Origin: Bacilli bacterium
GTDB lineage: Bacteria; Bacillota_I; Bacilli_A; RF39; UBA660
Assembly (NCBI GenBank): GCA_017541445.1
Contig: JAFXZC010000013.1
Location: forward strand, 1 to 62,082
Direction of reading: 5' to 3'
DNA: 62,082 nt
Shown here piece by piece: positions 37,026 to 45,992 of the stretch. The first letter of the stretch is position 1; each line of letters starts with the position of its first letter. Both the position numbers and the translations under genes were made by a program. The notes under the pieces are model-generated. The model was not told the origin of the DNA and ran no database searches. It saw only the letters and a program-made list of their open reading frames with translations.

Positions 37026-37053
37026 AAAAAAAGGATTTATTTTACAAATCCTT
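37026..37053 (-). terminator. Minus-strand terminator after the thioredoxin-like gene
   Basis: AAGGATTT pairs with AAATCCTT, and the minus strand then runs into T. It overlaps the last codons of that gene. Confidence 0.75.
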
Positions 37054-37819
37054 CCTTTTTTAAATAAGTATTTAATGTAGTAGCATCAACATATCCACCA
37101 ATGAAATTAACAATCTTATTATTCTTAACAAACATAGTCATTGGAGTACCAATTCCTTCAGCAATTTGAGCTGAATAAGCACTATTACCAATAAATGTAG
37201 TTAATGCTTCATATTCTTCGTCATCAGCAACAGTAGGTGGAGATACAGTGAAATCTACCATACTACCAAAATCTAAGTAATATACATCAAATTTATTCTC
37301 TTCAGAAGCTAAACCAAGAACAGGTGCATATAAACCACACCAATAGCAACCTTGTCTACCTAAGAATACAATAATTTCTTTGTTTTTAGATTCACTCGCA
37401 ATATCTTTCATCTTAATAGTTTTAAATGCAGCAGTAGAGTAGGTATTATCACCACTTGACTCGTTTTCTGTTTCAGAACTATTATCATCCTTCTTAGTAG
37501 TATCTTTACTATCACCCTTATTAATATTAATACATATACCCATAGTAATAATTACTAATATTATACAAATAACTAACATTACAGTATTAGCTTTTGTTAA
37601 TTTTTCAACCCTAATTAATCTCTCATCACCAGATACTTCTTCTAATTCAGTTTCTAATAAAGCTAATTCATCATCTTCATCATCATCTAAATTAAAATCG
37701 TCATCTTCTAATACTTCTTCATCTAAATCTTCATCAAGTACTAAATCTTTTTCTTTTTCAACTTTTTTTACACTCTTTTTAGCTTTAGATGTAGAACTTT
37801 TCTTTTTGACATTTGCCAT
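37037..37819 (-). CDS. Membrane-anchored thioredoxin-like protein
   Basis: MANVKKKSS is chosen as start (GGGAGTGAT upstream). Residues 1-25 are basic and 26-75 very acidic, both probably cytoplasmic. A single helix (about 78-98) and a Ser/Asn linker lead to an outer thioredoxin domain with active site GCYWCG (CxxC, about 157-162) and the cis-proline segment GIGTPMT. It would handle thiol/disulphide exchange outside the membrane. A 30-residue insertion with TVSPPTVADDEEY lies between the active site and the cis-Pro. Confidence 0.85.
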   Translation of the reverse strand: MANVKKKSSTSKAKKSVKKVEKEKDLVLDEDLDEEVLEDDDFNLDDDEDDELALLETELEEVSGDERLIRVEKLTKANTVMLVICIILVIITMGICININKGDSKDTTKKDDNSSETENESSGDNTYSTAAFKTIKMKDIASESKNKEIIVFLGRQGCYWCGLYAPVLGLASEENKFDVYYLDFGSMVDFTVSPPTVADDEEYEALTTFIGNSAYSAQIAEGIGTPMTMFVKNNKIVNFIGGYVDATTLNTYLKKEGFVK

Positions 37820-37932
37820 TCTAATCACTCCCTATCTAATATTTTACTCATTATAGTAAAAAAAAACAAGAAAAATAAAAATATCGTTTCCAAAAAAGAT
37901 ATTTTTTAATATAATTATAATAGGTGAGTAGA

Positions 37933-39027
37933 ATGAGTGGAATATTACTATTTATATCCGTATTACCATCAGTAGTATTAGGATATTACGTTTATAAAAA
38001 AGATAAAGTTGAGCCAGAACCAGGAGGATTACTAGCTAAAATATTTATATTTGGTTGTTTATCAATTATTCCAGCTGTAATATTAGAACTAATATTAGCA
38101 GGAGTCTTAGAACCAATTGGTATATCTGATGATTCAAATCTATTAGGTCTATTTCTTTACTATTTAATAGGAGTAGGATTAGTAGAAGAAGGATGCAAAT
38201 GGTTAATAATGAGGCTCACAACATGGAATAATAAAGAATTTGATCATATATTTGATGCTTTAGTATATGCTGTATTTGCAAGTTTAGGATTTGCTACATT
38301 AGAAAATATTCTATATGTATTTCAAAATGGATTATATACAGGAATCTTAAGAGCAGTATTATCTGTACCAGGTCATGCATTCTTCGGTGTCTATATGGGA
38401 TACTATTATGGAATAGCTAAACAATGTCATTTAAATGGTCAAAATTCATTAAGTAGTACTAACTTGTTAAAAAGTATAGGAATACCAACATTAATTCATG
38501 GCTTATTTGATTTCTTATTATCAACAGAATATGAAGAAGTAATAATTGTATATTTTGCATTAGTAATATTCTTATATATAACAGCATTTATTAAAATAAA
38601 TAGATTCTCAAAAATACAAAGTAATTTACAAAATCCATTTGGTATTCAACCAAGTAAAAATGTAGTACCAGGTGTACAATACGTTCAAATGCAAGTTGGT
38701 CAACCAATAGCACAACCACAAGTAATTCAACAACAACCAATGATGCCTCCAACTACACAACAACCAATTCAAATTGCAACTGTACCAGCCCAATCTAATG
38801 CTCAAGCGGCTCAAACAGTACAACAACCAGCTACAGCTTCAGTACCAACTCCACAACCAATGCCTCAACCAGCAAGTGCTGCTGTACCAACACCACAACC
38901 AATGCCACAACCAGCTGCAACACCTGCACCACAACCAGTGCAACAAGAAAAGAAATTCTGTCCAAATTGTGGAACACCAACAGGAACCGGACCATTCTGT
39001 CCTAATTGTGGATTTAAGATAAAATAA
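37933..39027 (+). CDS. prsW: PrsW-family intramembrane metalloprotease with C-terminal zinc ribbon
   Basis: MSGILLFISVLPSVVLGYYV is the start chosen from AGGTGAG. PrsW motifs are in order: KVEPEPG, EEGCKW (EExxK), FDALVYAVFASLGFATLEN and VPGHAFFGVYMGY. B. subtilis PrsW cleaves anti-sigma factor RsiW. About 90 residues of Pro/Gln/Ala linker and a C-terminal ribbon, FCPNCGTPTGTGPFCPNCG, follow the seven or eight helices. This tail is not part of classical PrsW and could recruit a cytoplasmic partner. Confidence 0.88.
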   Translation: MSGILLFISVLPSVVLGYYVYKKDKVEPEPGGLLAKIFIFGCLSIIPAVILELILAGVLEPIGISDDSNLLGLFLYYLIGVGLVEEGCKWLIMRLTTWNNKEFDHIFDALVYAVFASLGFATLENILYVFQNGLYTGILRAVLSVPGHAFFGVYMGYYYGIAKQCHLNGQNSLSSTNLLKSIGIPTLIHGLFDFLLSTEYEEVIIVYFALVIFLYITAFIKINRFSKIQSNLQNPFGIQPSKNVVPGVQYVQMQVGQPIAQPQVIQQQPMMPPTTQQPIQIATVPAQSNAQAAQTVQQPATASVPTPQPMPQPASAAVPTPQPMPQPAATPAPQPVQQEKKFCPNCGTPTGTGPFCPNCGFKIK

Positions 39028-39048
39028 AGATAGAAATATCTTTTTTTT
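39026..39048 (+). terminator. Terminator after prsW
   Basis: AAAGATA pairs with TATCTTT around GAAA, then T. Confidence 0.78.
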
Positions 39049-39085
39049 AATGTTATACTTTTAGAGTACCAAAGGAGAAAAGAAA

Positions 39086-40042
39086 ATGATTTTAAACATT
39101 ATATTATTAGTAATAGGTTTCGTAATCCTAATAAAAGGAGCAGATTACTTTGTAGATGGAGCATCAAGCATAGCAGGTAATTTTAAAGTATCAAAAATGT
39201 TAATTGGTTTAACAATAGTAGCATTCGGAACAAGTGCTCCAGAATTAGCAGTAAGTATAAAATCTATGATATCCCATAACGGAGATATAGTATTAGGAAA
39301 CGTAATAGGTAGTAATATATTAAATATATTATTAATCTTAGGAGCAAGTTCTCTAGTACATGAATTATATATAAAAAATAATACAGTACAAAAAGAATTA
39401 CCAATAACATTATTAATATCAACATTATTTGTTGTATTAATATCAGATTCAATATTTGATAAAAATCTAACAAATGGATTTACAAGAGGAGATGGAATAG
39501 CAGTATTATTATTCTTCACAGTATTCATATATTACTTAATTAGTATGGCTAGAAATAAAATAGATGATGATCAAGAAGAAAAATATATGAAAATGTCTAA
39601 AGCAATTCTATTTACTATTGGAGGATTAATAGCAATAGTATTAGGATCTAATTTAGTAGTAGAAAATGCTAAATCATTAGCATCTACATTAGGTGTATCA
39701 GAAAAGATGATAGCCTTAACAGTAATTGCATTAGGAACATCTCTACCAGAATTAGTAACATCATTAACAGCAACAAAAAAAGGTGAATATGATATAGCAA
39801 TAGGAAATGTAGTAGGAAGTAATATATTTAATGTAGGTATGGTATTAGGAATACCAACAGCTATGTTTGGAACAATACCAAATATAACAATTAATTATAT
39901 AGACTTATCAGTCTTCTTAATAAGTGCAATATTATTATTTATATTTGCTTTAAGAAAAAGAAAGATATCTACTATAGAAGGAATAATATTCTTATTTGTA
40001 TTTATCTTCTATTATTCATATGTAATATATACAGGAATTTAA
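39086..40042 (+). CDS. CaCA-family Ca2+/Na+ antiporter (YrbG-like)
   Basis: Two inverted alpha-repeats are clear: GLTIVAFGTSAPELAVS with GNVIGSNILN, and ALTVIALGTSLPELVTS with GNVVGSNIFN. Each supplies the acidic residue that coordinates the cation. The length of 318 and ten to eleven helices match YrbG-type exchangers of the plasma membrane. AAAGGAG precedes the start. Confidence 0.93.
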   Translation: MILNIILLVIGFVILIKGADYFVDGASSIAGNFKVSKMLIGLTIVAFGTSAPELAVSIKSMISHNGDIVLGNVIGSNILNILLILGASSLVHELYIKNNTVQKELPITLLISTLFVVLISDSIFDKNLTNGFTRGDGIAVLLFFTVFIYYLISMARNKIDDDQEEKYMKMSKAILFTIGGLIAIVLGSNLVVENAKSLASTLGVSEKMIALTVIALGTSLPELVTSLTATKKGEYDIAIGNVVGSNIFNVGMVLGIPTAMFGTIPNITINYIDLSVFLISAILLFIFALRKRKISTIEGIIFLFVFIFYYSYVIYTGI

Positions 40043-40067
40043 ACTACTAAAATATAGTAGTTTTTTT
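40041..40067 (+). terminator. Terminator after the antiporter
   Basis: AAACTACTA pairs with TAGTAGTTT, then T. Confidence 0.82.
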
Positions 40068-40094
40068 GTGATATAATAAAAATGTTAATCTTAG

Positions 40095-40130
40095 TTGACA
40101 AATTTCCAACGCAACTATATAGAACGCAAC
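40095..40130 (+). promoter_or_regulatory. Promoter with tandem AACGCAAC boxes before the XRE regulator
   Basis: TTGACA and TATAGA are separated by 17 bases. AACGCAAC occurs at 40108-40115 and 40123-40130, period 15 bases, flanking the -10 box. The position suits autoregulation by the XRE protein encoded next. Confidence 0.6.
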
Positions 40131-40172
40131 CAATATTTTTTATAAAATTAATCTCAGAAAGAAGGAATAAAT

Positions 40173-40790
40173 ATGACAATCGGAGAAAGATTGTATAAAT
40201 TAAGAAAAGAAAAAAACATATCACAAGAAGAACTAGCAAATGAATTAAATGTATCTAGACAAACAATATCTAAATGGGAGACAGGAGAATCAACTCCAGA
40301 CTTTGATAAAATAATTCCACTATGTGAATATTTTAATATTACATCAGATGAATTATTATCAGGAAAAGAAAATATAATAGAATCTAATAAAGAAGAAAAC
40401 AAAAAGAAATTTGCTCGAAACATAGCAATAGCAGTAGGTCTATATATTTTATCTATTGCCCAAATAATATTTACAGGAGAAATGTTAAAAAAAGAAGCTT
40501 TATCTGTAATAATATTTTTCATCATAGTAGCATTAGCAACATGTTTAATAATATATACATCTATAGTACATACTGAAAAAGAAGAAGAAAAAGAAGAAGA
40601 GAATAAAAACTTAAAATTAGTAAAAGATATTATCTGTATAATAGGAGTAATAATATACTTTATAGTAAGTTTTCTAACTATGGCATGGCATATTACATGG
40701 GTAATATTTATTATAGTAGGTCTATGTAATACAATAGCTACATTAGTATTTAATCTATTAGAAAAGAAAGAAGATAATAAAAATGAATAA
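40173..40790 (+). CDS. XRE-family transcriptional regulator with membrane segments
   Basis: Residues 1-65 are a Cro/CI helix-turn-helix (GERLYKLRKEKNISQEELA, VSRQTISKWETGESTPDFDK). The C-terminal half holds four membrane helices separated by an acidic loop, so the regulator is membrane-bound and could sense an envelope signal. The next gene, a DUF4097 protein, overlaps its end by 8 bases. This HTH-membrane/DUF4097 pairing recurs in Firmicutes and suggests regulator plus sensor or effector. Confidence 0.88.
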   Translation: MTIGERLYKLRKEKNISQEELANELNVSRQTISKWETGESTPDFDKIIPLCEYFNITSDELLSGKENIIESNKEENKKKFARNIAIAVGLYILSIAQIIFTGEMLKKEALSVIIFFIIVALATCLIIYTSIVHTEKEEEKEEENKNLKLVKDIICIIGVIIYFIVSFLTMAWHITWVIFIIVGLCNTIATLVFNLLEKKEDNKNE

Positions 40791-41610
40791 AGGATTAGCA
40801 ATAACTTTAATTATATTATTATCATCTATAGTAATAGCATTAACAGTAGGTATAGTAATAGTAATAAAAAAAGGAATAACTTTCTCAAATTTTAACTTTA
40901 ATACAACAAGTACTAATTTAATAGAAGAAAAAGAAATAAATAATATAAAAGATCTAAATATAGAATTTAACACATTAGATATAGAAATAAAAACTACTGA
41001 AGAAGAAACAATAACTATTAAACTATATTCAGATGATGAAAAAGAACATAAAATAGAAGAAACAGAAAATATAATAAATATAGTTCATAAAGAACAAGAA
41101 CATAGAATAAACTTCTTTAATAAATCACCTAAACTAGTAATATATTTACCATCTTCTTATGATAAAGAAATAAATATAGAAGGAGAAGTAGGAGATATCC
41201 ATATAGATAAACTACCTAATACTAATATTAAAACTAATATAGATGTAGGAGATATTAAAGCAGAATCTCTTAATAAAGCTAATATAAAATTAAAAACAGG
41301 TGATATAAAAATAAATAAACTAAATGATTTAATAGCAGAACTACAAACAGGAGATATTAAATTAAATGAAATAAATAACTATTTAGATATAAATCTAAAA
41401 ATAGGTGATGTTAAAATAGAAGAAGCTAACCTAAATGAAAATTCTAAAATAGAAGTAAAAACAGGAGACGTTAAAATACAAAAAACTAATGAAATATATG
41501 TAGAAGCATCTACAAGAATAGGAGATACTAAAGTACAAAATAAAAATAGAAAAGCAGAAATAGAATTAACTATAAAAGTAGATGTAGGAGATATAAAATC
41601 TAATAACTAA
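40783..41610 (+). CDS. DUF4097-family membrane-anchored beta-repeat protein
   Basis: One N-terminal helix is followed by a beta-solenoid-like domain in which VGDI/TGDIK repeats every ~15-20 residues (GEVGDIHIDKL, IDVGDIKAESL, LKTGDIKINKL, LQTGDIKLNEI, LKIGDVKIEEA, VKTGDVKIQKT). This is the DUF4097 pattern (putative auto-transporter/adhesin head). Start lies inside the XRE gene, so the two are translated together. Confidence 0.87.
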   Translation: MNKGLAITLIILLSSIVIALTVGIVIVIKKGITFSNFNFNTTSTNLIEEKEINNIKDLNIEFNTLDIEIKTTEEETITIKLYSDDEKEHKIEETENIINIVHKEQEHRINFFNKSPKLVIYLPSSYDKEINIEGEVGDIHIDKLPNTNIKTNIDVGDIKAESLNKANIKLKTGDIKINKLNDLIAELQTGDIKLNEINNYLDINLKIGDVKIEEANLNENSKIEVKTGDVKIQKTNEIYVEASTRIGDTKVQNKNRKAEIELTIKVDVGDIKSNN

Positions 41611-41636
41611 GAAGTAGTTTAAACTACTTCTTTCTT
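41609..41636 (+). terminator. Terminator after the DUF4097 gene
   Basis: AAGAAGTAGT pairs with ACTACTTCTT around TTAA, followed by T-rich sequence. Confidence 0.8.
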
Positions 41637-41696
41637 TTGCTATAATATAATATATAATTAAATTTAAAAAAATGATACAATAGAATAGGTGATAAT

Positions 41697-42446
41697 ATGA
41701 ATAAAAAAATAATAAAAGATTTTCTAATAATAACATTTATCCTACAAATAATATTTTGGGGAGGAGCTTCTATAATATGTAAATTTACCTCTCTAACAAT
41801 AAATCATATATTAATAAAAGTATTATATTATATAGGACTATATTCACCTACAATAGCATCATTTATATCATTAAAAAGAAATAAAGCAATAGAAAATATC
41901 TTAGATTTTATAGAACCAATATTTAGATTTAAACAAAAAATAAAAGTATTTATTATTATAATATTATTCTTAGCATCATATTTCTATATAGGATGTATGT
42001 TAAATACATATGAAAAAGGTTTACCATATTATTCAATATTTCTAAATACATTAATCTTCTTTATAAGAGGAGGAAATGAAGAATTAGGATGGAGAATGTT
42101 ATTACAACCAGAACTAGAAAAGAAATTAAAATTCTTTCCAGCAGCTATCATAACAGGAATAATAACATGGTTATGGAATACACCATTATTCTTCATTACC
42201 GGAATAGAAACAATGAATTATTTATACTTTGGTATTACATGTTTAATGATATCAATTAGTACTGGAATAATAAAAAGAAATTCAAAAGGAATATTTACAT
42301 GTATGATATATCATGCATTAATCCTATCAATATCAACAATATATGTATTTATAAGTACATTATTAACAACAACAGTTACATTATTAGCATTTATATTATT
42401 ATCAATATCATTCCTATATGCATTTAAAAAAGAAAAAGACTCATAA
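41697..42446 (+). CDS. CPBP-family intramembrane protease
   Basis: The 249-residue polytopic protein has GGNEELGWRMLLQPEL (EExxxR), TWLWNTPLFF in place of the usual FxxxH helix, and YHALILS (His) near the end. The EELGWR type is common in Firmicutes. The second motif has Asn where many members have His, which may alter activity. GGTGAT precedes the start. Substrate unknown. Confidence 0.8.
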   Translation: MNKKIIKDFLIITFILQIIFWGGASIICKFTSLTINHILIKVLYYIGLYSPTIASFISLKRNKAIENILDFIEPIFRFKQKIKVFIIIILFLASYFYIGCMLNTYEKGLPYYSIFLNTLIFFIRGGNEELGWRMLLQPELEKKLKFFPAAIITGIITWLWNTPLFFITGIETMNYLYFGITCLMISISTGIIKRNSKGIFTCMIYHALILSISTIYVFISTLLTTTVTLLAFILLSISFLYAFKKEKDS

Positions 42447-42457
42447 GAGTCTTTTTT
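42434..42457. terminator. Bidirectional terminator
   Basis: AAAAGACTC pairs with GAGTCTTTT around ATAA; same stem as at 10054. Confidence 0.85.
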
Positions 42458-43985
42458 ATTTAATACTTAATTTCATTGGATTACCATCTACCATAACGTA
42501 ATAAGTATTATAATCTGTCTTAAATAAAGGATATTTATTATTTAAATCAAAGTAACCAATATTACTAATACTAGGTAATGCAATAGCTTCAAAAGAATCA
42601 TCTAATTTTTCAAATAAATCTTTATCATCTATAACATCATTATCTAAATATTTACTTAAATAAACAATACCATTCTTATTATTAGTAGCTAATACCATAA
42701 TAGTATAACCACCATCATTATTTTCAAATATAGCAAACTTTTCAACATCATCTATATCAAAAGTATAACTATCATTATCATTATTAACTATAAATTCATT
42801 ATCTTTAATACTAAAAGTAAGTTTATATTCATCAATTAATACTTGATCAATACAATCAACACTATCTACCATACAATCTACATAAGAAGTAATACTAGAC
42901 TTAATTTCATAATCTTTATAATTTAATAAAACCATTTCTGTCTTATCTGTTTCATATACTTCATAATTCATACAAGAATCACTTTCACCAACAAATATGA
43001 ATATAATACCTATAACAAAGAAGAATAAACACATAATACCACTATATATAGCAATAATAATAGTAAGTACTAAATGTAATGTTTTATCATTATTAATTTG
43101 TTTATCATCTAAAACAATTTTATGTTCTTCATCTAAACTTTCATTAACATGTGTTTTAGAAAATTCTTTAATAGTAACTAATATACTAGGTAAATCTAAT
43201 AAAAATGCAACTACTAAACCTAAAATTGCCATAGAAATACCTTCTAAAGCAACAGTATTAACACATGAAGTAGTAACATTCATATTACCTAAAGAAAGAG
43301 CTAAATCCCAAAAACCATGTAATATAACAGTAACCCAAATATTCTTAGTTCTAAAATATACAATACCAAAATAGAAACCAATAATCATTGCAGAAGTCAT
43401 TTGTACCAAAGTAGTACCTAATGGTTGACCCCCAAAATAATTAATAATATGTATTGCACCAAACAAAATACCAGATATTAATATAGAAAAGAATACACCC
43501 TTACGAGTATTACCAAATCTTTCTATAAACTCATTTTGTAACCAACCTCTACATAAAAATTCTTCAAATATACCAACAAAAGTAAACAAGAATATAGAAG
43601 CAATTACTTCATCAAAATTAAAATATTTAAAACCACCAGCATATCCAAAATAGAATATACCAATGCATGTAGTTAATAATAACAAAGGCCATATTATTAC
43701 TAAAGTTTTCTTTAAACTCATATGTTTCTCATGTAATATATACTTATTATTAAATAATAATAAAACAGGTATTAAACACATAAACCATATAACTTCATAG
43801 AATATACTCTGACCACTATCAGTAGTTCTACTTAAATTACCCAAATAAGGAGTAATACCATACCATCCTTCAATAATAACACCATGAAACCCATTAGTTA
43901 GCAAAATAAATAAGAAGAAACTAATAACCATAAATATAGTAAATAAAAATTTATTAGATTCAATCTTATTCCATATTTTTTTCAT
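42456..43985 (-). CDS. CPBP-family intramembrane protease with extra C-terminal domain
   Basis: The N-terminal ~290 residues form the CPBP core, with FEEFLCRGWLQNEF (EExxxR), GAIHIINYFGG and ILHGFWDLAL (HxxxD). A cytoplasmic stretch, another membrane helix (about 305-335) and ~170 residues of acidic beta-rich domain follow. It contains several Cys (VDCMVDSVDC), so the domain may be outside and disulphide-bonded. MKKIWNKIE is chosen as start. The added domain is not recognised. Confidence 0.85.
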   Translation of the reverse strand: MKKIWNKIESNKFLFTIFMVISFFLFILLTNGFHGVIIEGWYGITPYLGNLSRTTDSGQSIFYEVIWFMCLIPVLLLFNNKYILHEKHMSLKKTLVIIWPLLLLTTCIGIFYFGYAGGFKYFNFDEVIASIFLFTFVGIFEEFLCRGWLQNEFIERFGNTRKGVFFSILISGILFGAIHIINYFGGQPLGTTLVQMTSAMIIGFYFGIVYFRTKNIWVTVILHGFWDLALSLGNMNVTTSCVNTVALEGISMAILGLVVAFLLDLPSILVTIKEFSKTHVNESLDEEHKIVLDDKQINNDKTLHLVLTIIIAIYSGIMCLFFFVIGIIFIFVGESDSCMNYEVYETDKTEMVLLNYKDYEIKSSITSYVDCMVDSVDCIDQVLIDEYKLTFSIKDNEFIVNNDNDSYTFDIDDVEKFAIFENNDGGYTIMVLATNNKNGIVYLSKYLDNDVIDDKDLFEKLDDSFEAIALPSISNIGYFDLNNKYPLFKTDYNTYYVMVDGNPMKLSIK

Positions 43986-44079
43986 CTCACACATCCTTTA
44001 CTATAAACAATTATAGCAAAAATTAATAAAAAATAAATGCTTAATATATGATATAATTAACTTGTTAGAGAGTGATATT

Positions 44080-45285
44080 ATGAAAGACTTTAAAAAAATA
44101 TATGAACATTCAAATAATATGGTCAACTTTATAAAAGATCAAATAGAATATATCTGTACTAAAATACCAACAAGATCTCCAGGAACCAAAGGAGAAGAAG
44201 ATACAGCTTTCTATTTAGAAAGATATTTAAAAGATGAATGTGATATAACAGATACACAAATAGAACATTATAATTTTCAACCATCAGCTTTTTATGGTTG
44301 GTTATATATATCTAATCCACTAATAATATTATCTATTATATTATCATTTATAATACCAATAGTATCTTTATTACTATTAATAATAGCATTCATAGTATCA
44401 TATTTTGAATTCTATAGATATAAACAATTTGTAGATCCATTATTTAAAACAAAAACAGGAACAAATCTTACTGCAATTAAAAAGAATCCTAAAGCTAAAC
44501 AAAGAATATTCTTTACAGGACATATGGATGCAGCGTGGGAATTTACATATAATTATTACTTTGGTTTAAAAGGAGTAATTACATCTATGGGAGTTCCTTT
44601 ACTAGGCCTAATATATTTCTTTATAGCATATATCTTAGTAATAATTAATCCAGACTTAACAATATTATTACAAATAGGATTATTATTTATACCTTTCTAT
44701 ATAGGATTATTATTCTTTTGGAATCCATTTAAAATAGTACCAGGAGCTAATGATAACTTAACAGGATGCTTAATAAGTGTATCTATCTTAAAAGCTTTAA
44801 AAGAACATAATATAGATTTAGAAAATACAGAAGTAGGTATTATATTAACAGGTAGTGAAGAAGCAGGAATAAGAGGAGCTAAAGCTTGGTCAGAAAAACA
44901 TAAAAATGATTATAAAGATATACCAACATATATCTTAGCAATAGATACTATTTACGATCCAGAATTACTATCAGTAACAATAAAAGACTTAAATGGAACA
45001 GTACATAATGATAAAGAACTAGCTACAATGGTAACAACAGCAGCAAAAGAATTAAATATAAACTGTGAAGAAAAAGTATTAGGATTACCAGCTGGTTCAA
45101 CAGATGCATCAGCCTTTACACAAGGAGGATTTAAATCTATATGCTTAGTAGGAATGGATTATAATATAAAAAGATTCTATCATACAAGAATAGATACTTA
45201 TGATAATCTAAATGATGAAGCAATAGATAGAGCATATAGAATATGTATTAAAATAATAGAAAACTTAGAAAATAAAAACAGTTAA
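44080..45285 (+). CDS. M28-family zinc peptidase with membrane segments
   Basis: The metal ligands of M28 aminopeptidases are present: TGHMDA (His, Asp), PGANDNLTG (bridging Asp), TGSEEAGIRGA (catalytic Glu and ligand Glu), AIDTI (Asp) and YHTRIDT (His). Two helix pairs (residues about 85-115 and 180-225) insert into the domain, so the enzyme is membrane-associated, unlike the usual soluble M28. MKDFKKIYEHSNN is the chosen start. The substrate is likely a peptide; which side of the membrane is unclear. Confidence 0.87.
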   Translation: MKDFKKIYEHSNNMVNFIKDQIEYICTKIPTRSPGTKGEEDTAFYLERYLKDECDITDTQIEHYNFQPSAFYGWLYISNPLIILSIILSFIIPIVSLLLLIIAFIVSYFEFYRYKQFVDPLFKTKTGTNLTAIKKNPKAKQRIFFTGHMDAAWEFTYNYYFGLKGVITSMGVPLLGLIYFFIAYILVIINPDLTILLQIGLLFIPFYIGLLFFWNPFKIVPGANDNLTGCLISVSILKALKEHNIDLENTEVGIILTGSEEAGIRGAKAWSEKHKNDYKDIPTYILAIDTIYDPELLSVTIKDLNGTVHNDKELATMVTTAAKELNINCEEKVLGLPAGSTDASAFTQGGFKSICLVGMDYNIKRFYHTRIDTYDNLNDEAIDRAYRICIKIIENLENKNS

Positions 45286-45299
45286 TAAACTGTTTTTAT
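45275..45299 (+). terminator. Terminator after the M28 peptidase
   Basis: AAAACAGTT pairs with AACTGTTTT around AATA. Confidence 0.8.
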
Positions 45300-45325
45300 A
45301 TGCTATAATACAAACGAGGTGCAAT

Positions 45326-45976
45326 ATGAAAAAGAAAAATATAATATTAAGTATATTATTAATAATAATAAGTATAATATATACATTATCAGTAAAATAT
45401 ATAGATGTAGATACAATAGGACCTAATAATTCTAAAGTAGGACTATCTACTATAAATAACTATTTTCATAAATTAATAGGATATCATGAAACATTATATA
45501 AAATAACATCTATATTAGGAATATTCCTATTTATAATAGTAGGTATATATGCCTTAATAGGAATTATAGAATTAATAAAAAGAAAATCTCTATTAAAAGT
45601 AGATAAAGAAATAATAGTATTAGGAGCATTCTATATAGTAGTAGCATTAGTATTCATCTTCTTTGAAAAAGTAATAATAAATTATAGACCAGTTATTATA
45701 GAAGGAGAATTAGAAGCATCATATCCATCTACACATACATTATTAACTTTATGTATATGTATAAGTTCTATTATTATAAATAAATTAAAATATAATAACT
45801 TTAAATATAGAAAATATACTAATATATTAACAATAATATTAATGTTATCTATTCTAATAGGAAGAATATTATCAGGAGTACATTGGATAAGTGATATATT
45901 CGGAGGAATAACAATATCATTAACATTATTAACTATCTATAAAACAATATTATTAACAATACAAAAAAAGAACTAA
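45326..45976 (+). CDS. PAP2-family membrane phosphatase (second copy type)
   Basis: The 216-residue, six-helix protein has KVIINYRPVI, SYPSTHT and GRILSGVHWISDIFGG, the three PAP2 motifs. It is distinct from the protein at 32354. Its last codons and the adjacent convergent gene are duplicated in degraded form at 59565-60388. GAGGTG precedes the start. Confidence 0.88.
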   Translation: MKKKNIILSILLIIISIIYTLSVKYIDVDTIGPNNSKVGLSTINNYFHKLIGYHETLYKITSILGIFLFIIVGIYALIGIIELIKRKSLLKVDKEIIVLGAFYIVVALVFIFFEKVIINYRPVIIEGELEASYPSTHTLLTLCICISSIIINKLKYNNFKYRKYTNILTIILMLSILIGRILSGVHWISDIFGGITISLTLLTIYKTILLTIQKKN

Positions 45977-45992
45977 GCAGTTCTTTTTTTAT
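45966..45992. terminator. Bidirectional terminator
   Basis: AAAAGAACT pairs with AGTTCTTTT around AAGC between convergent genes. Confidence 0.82.
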
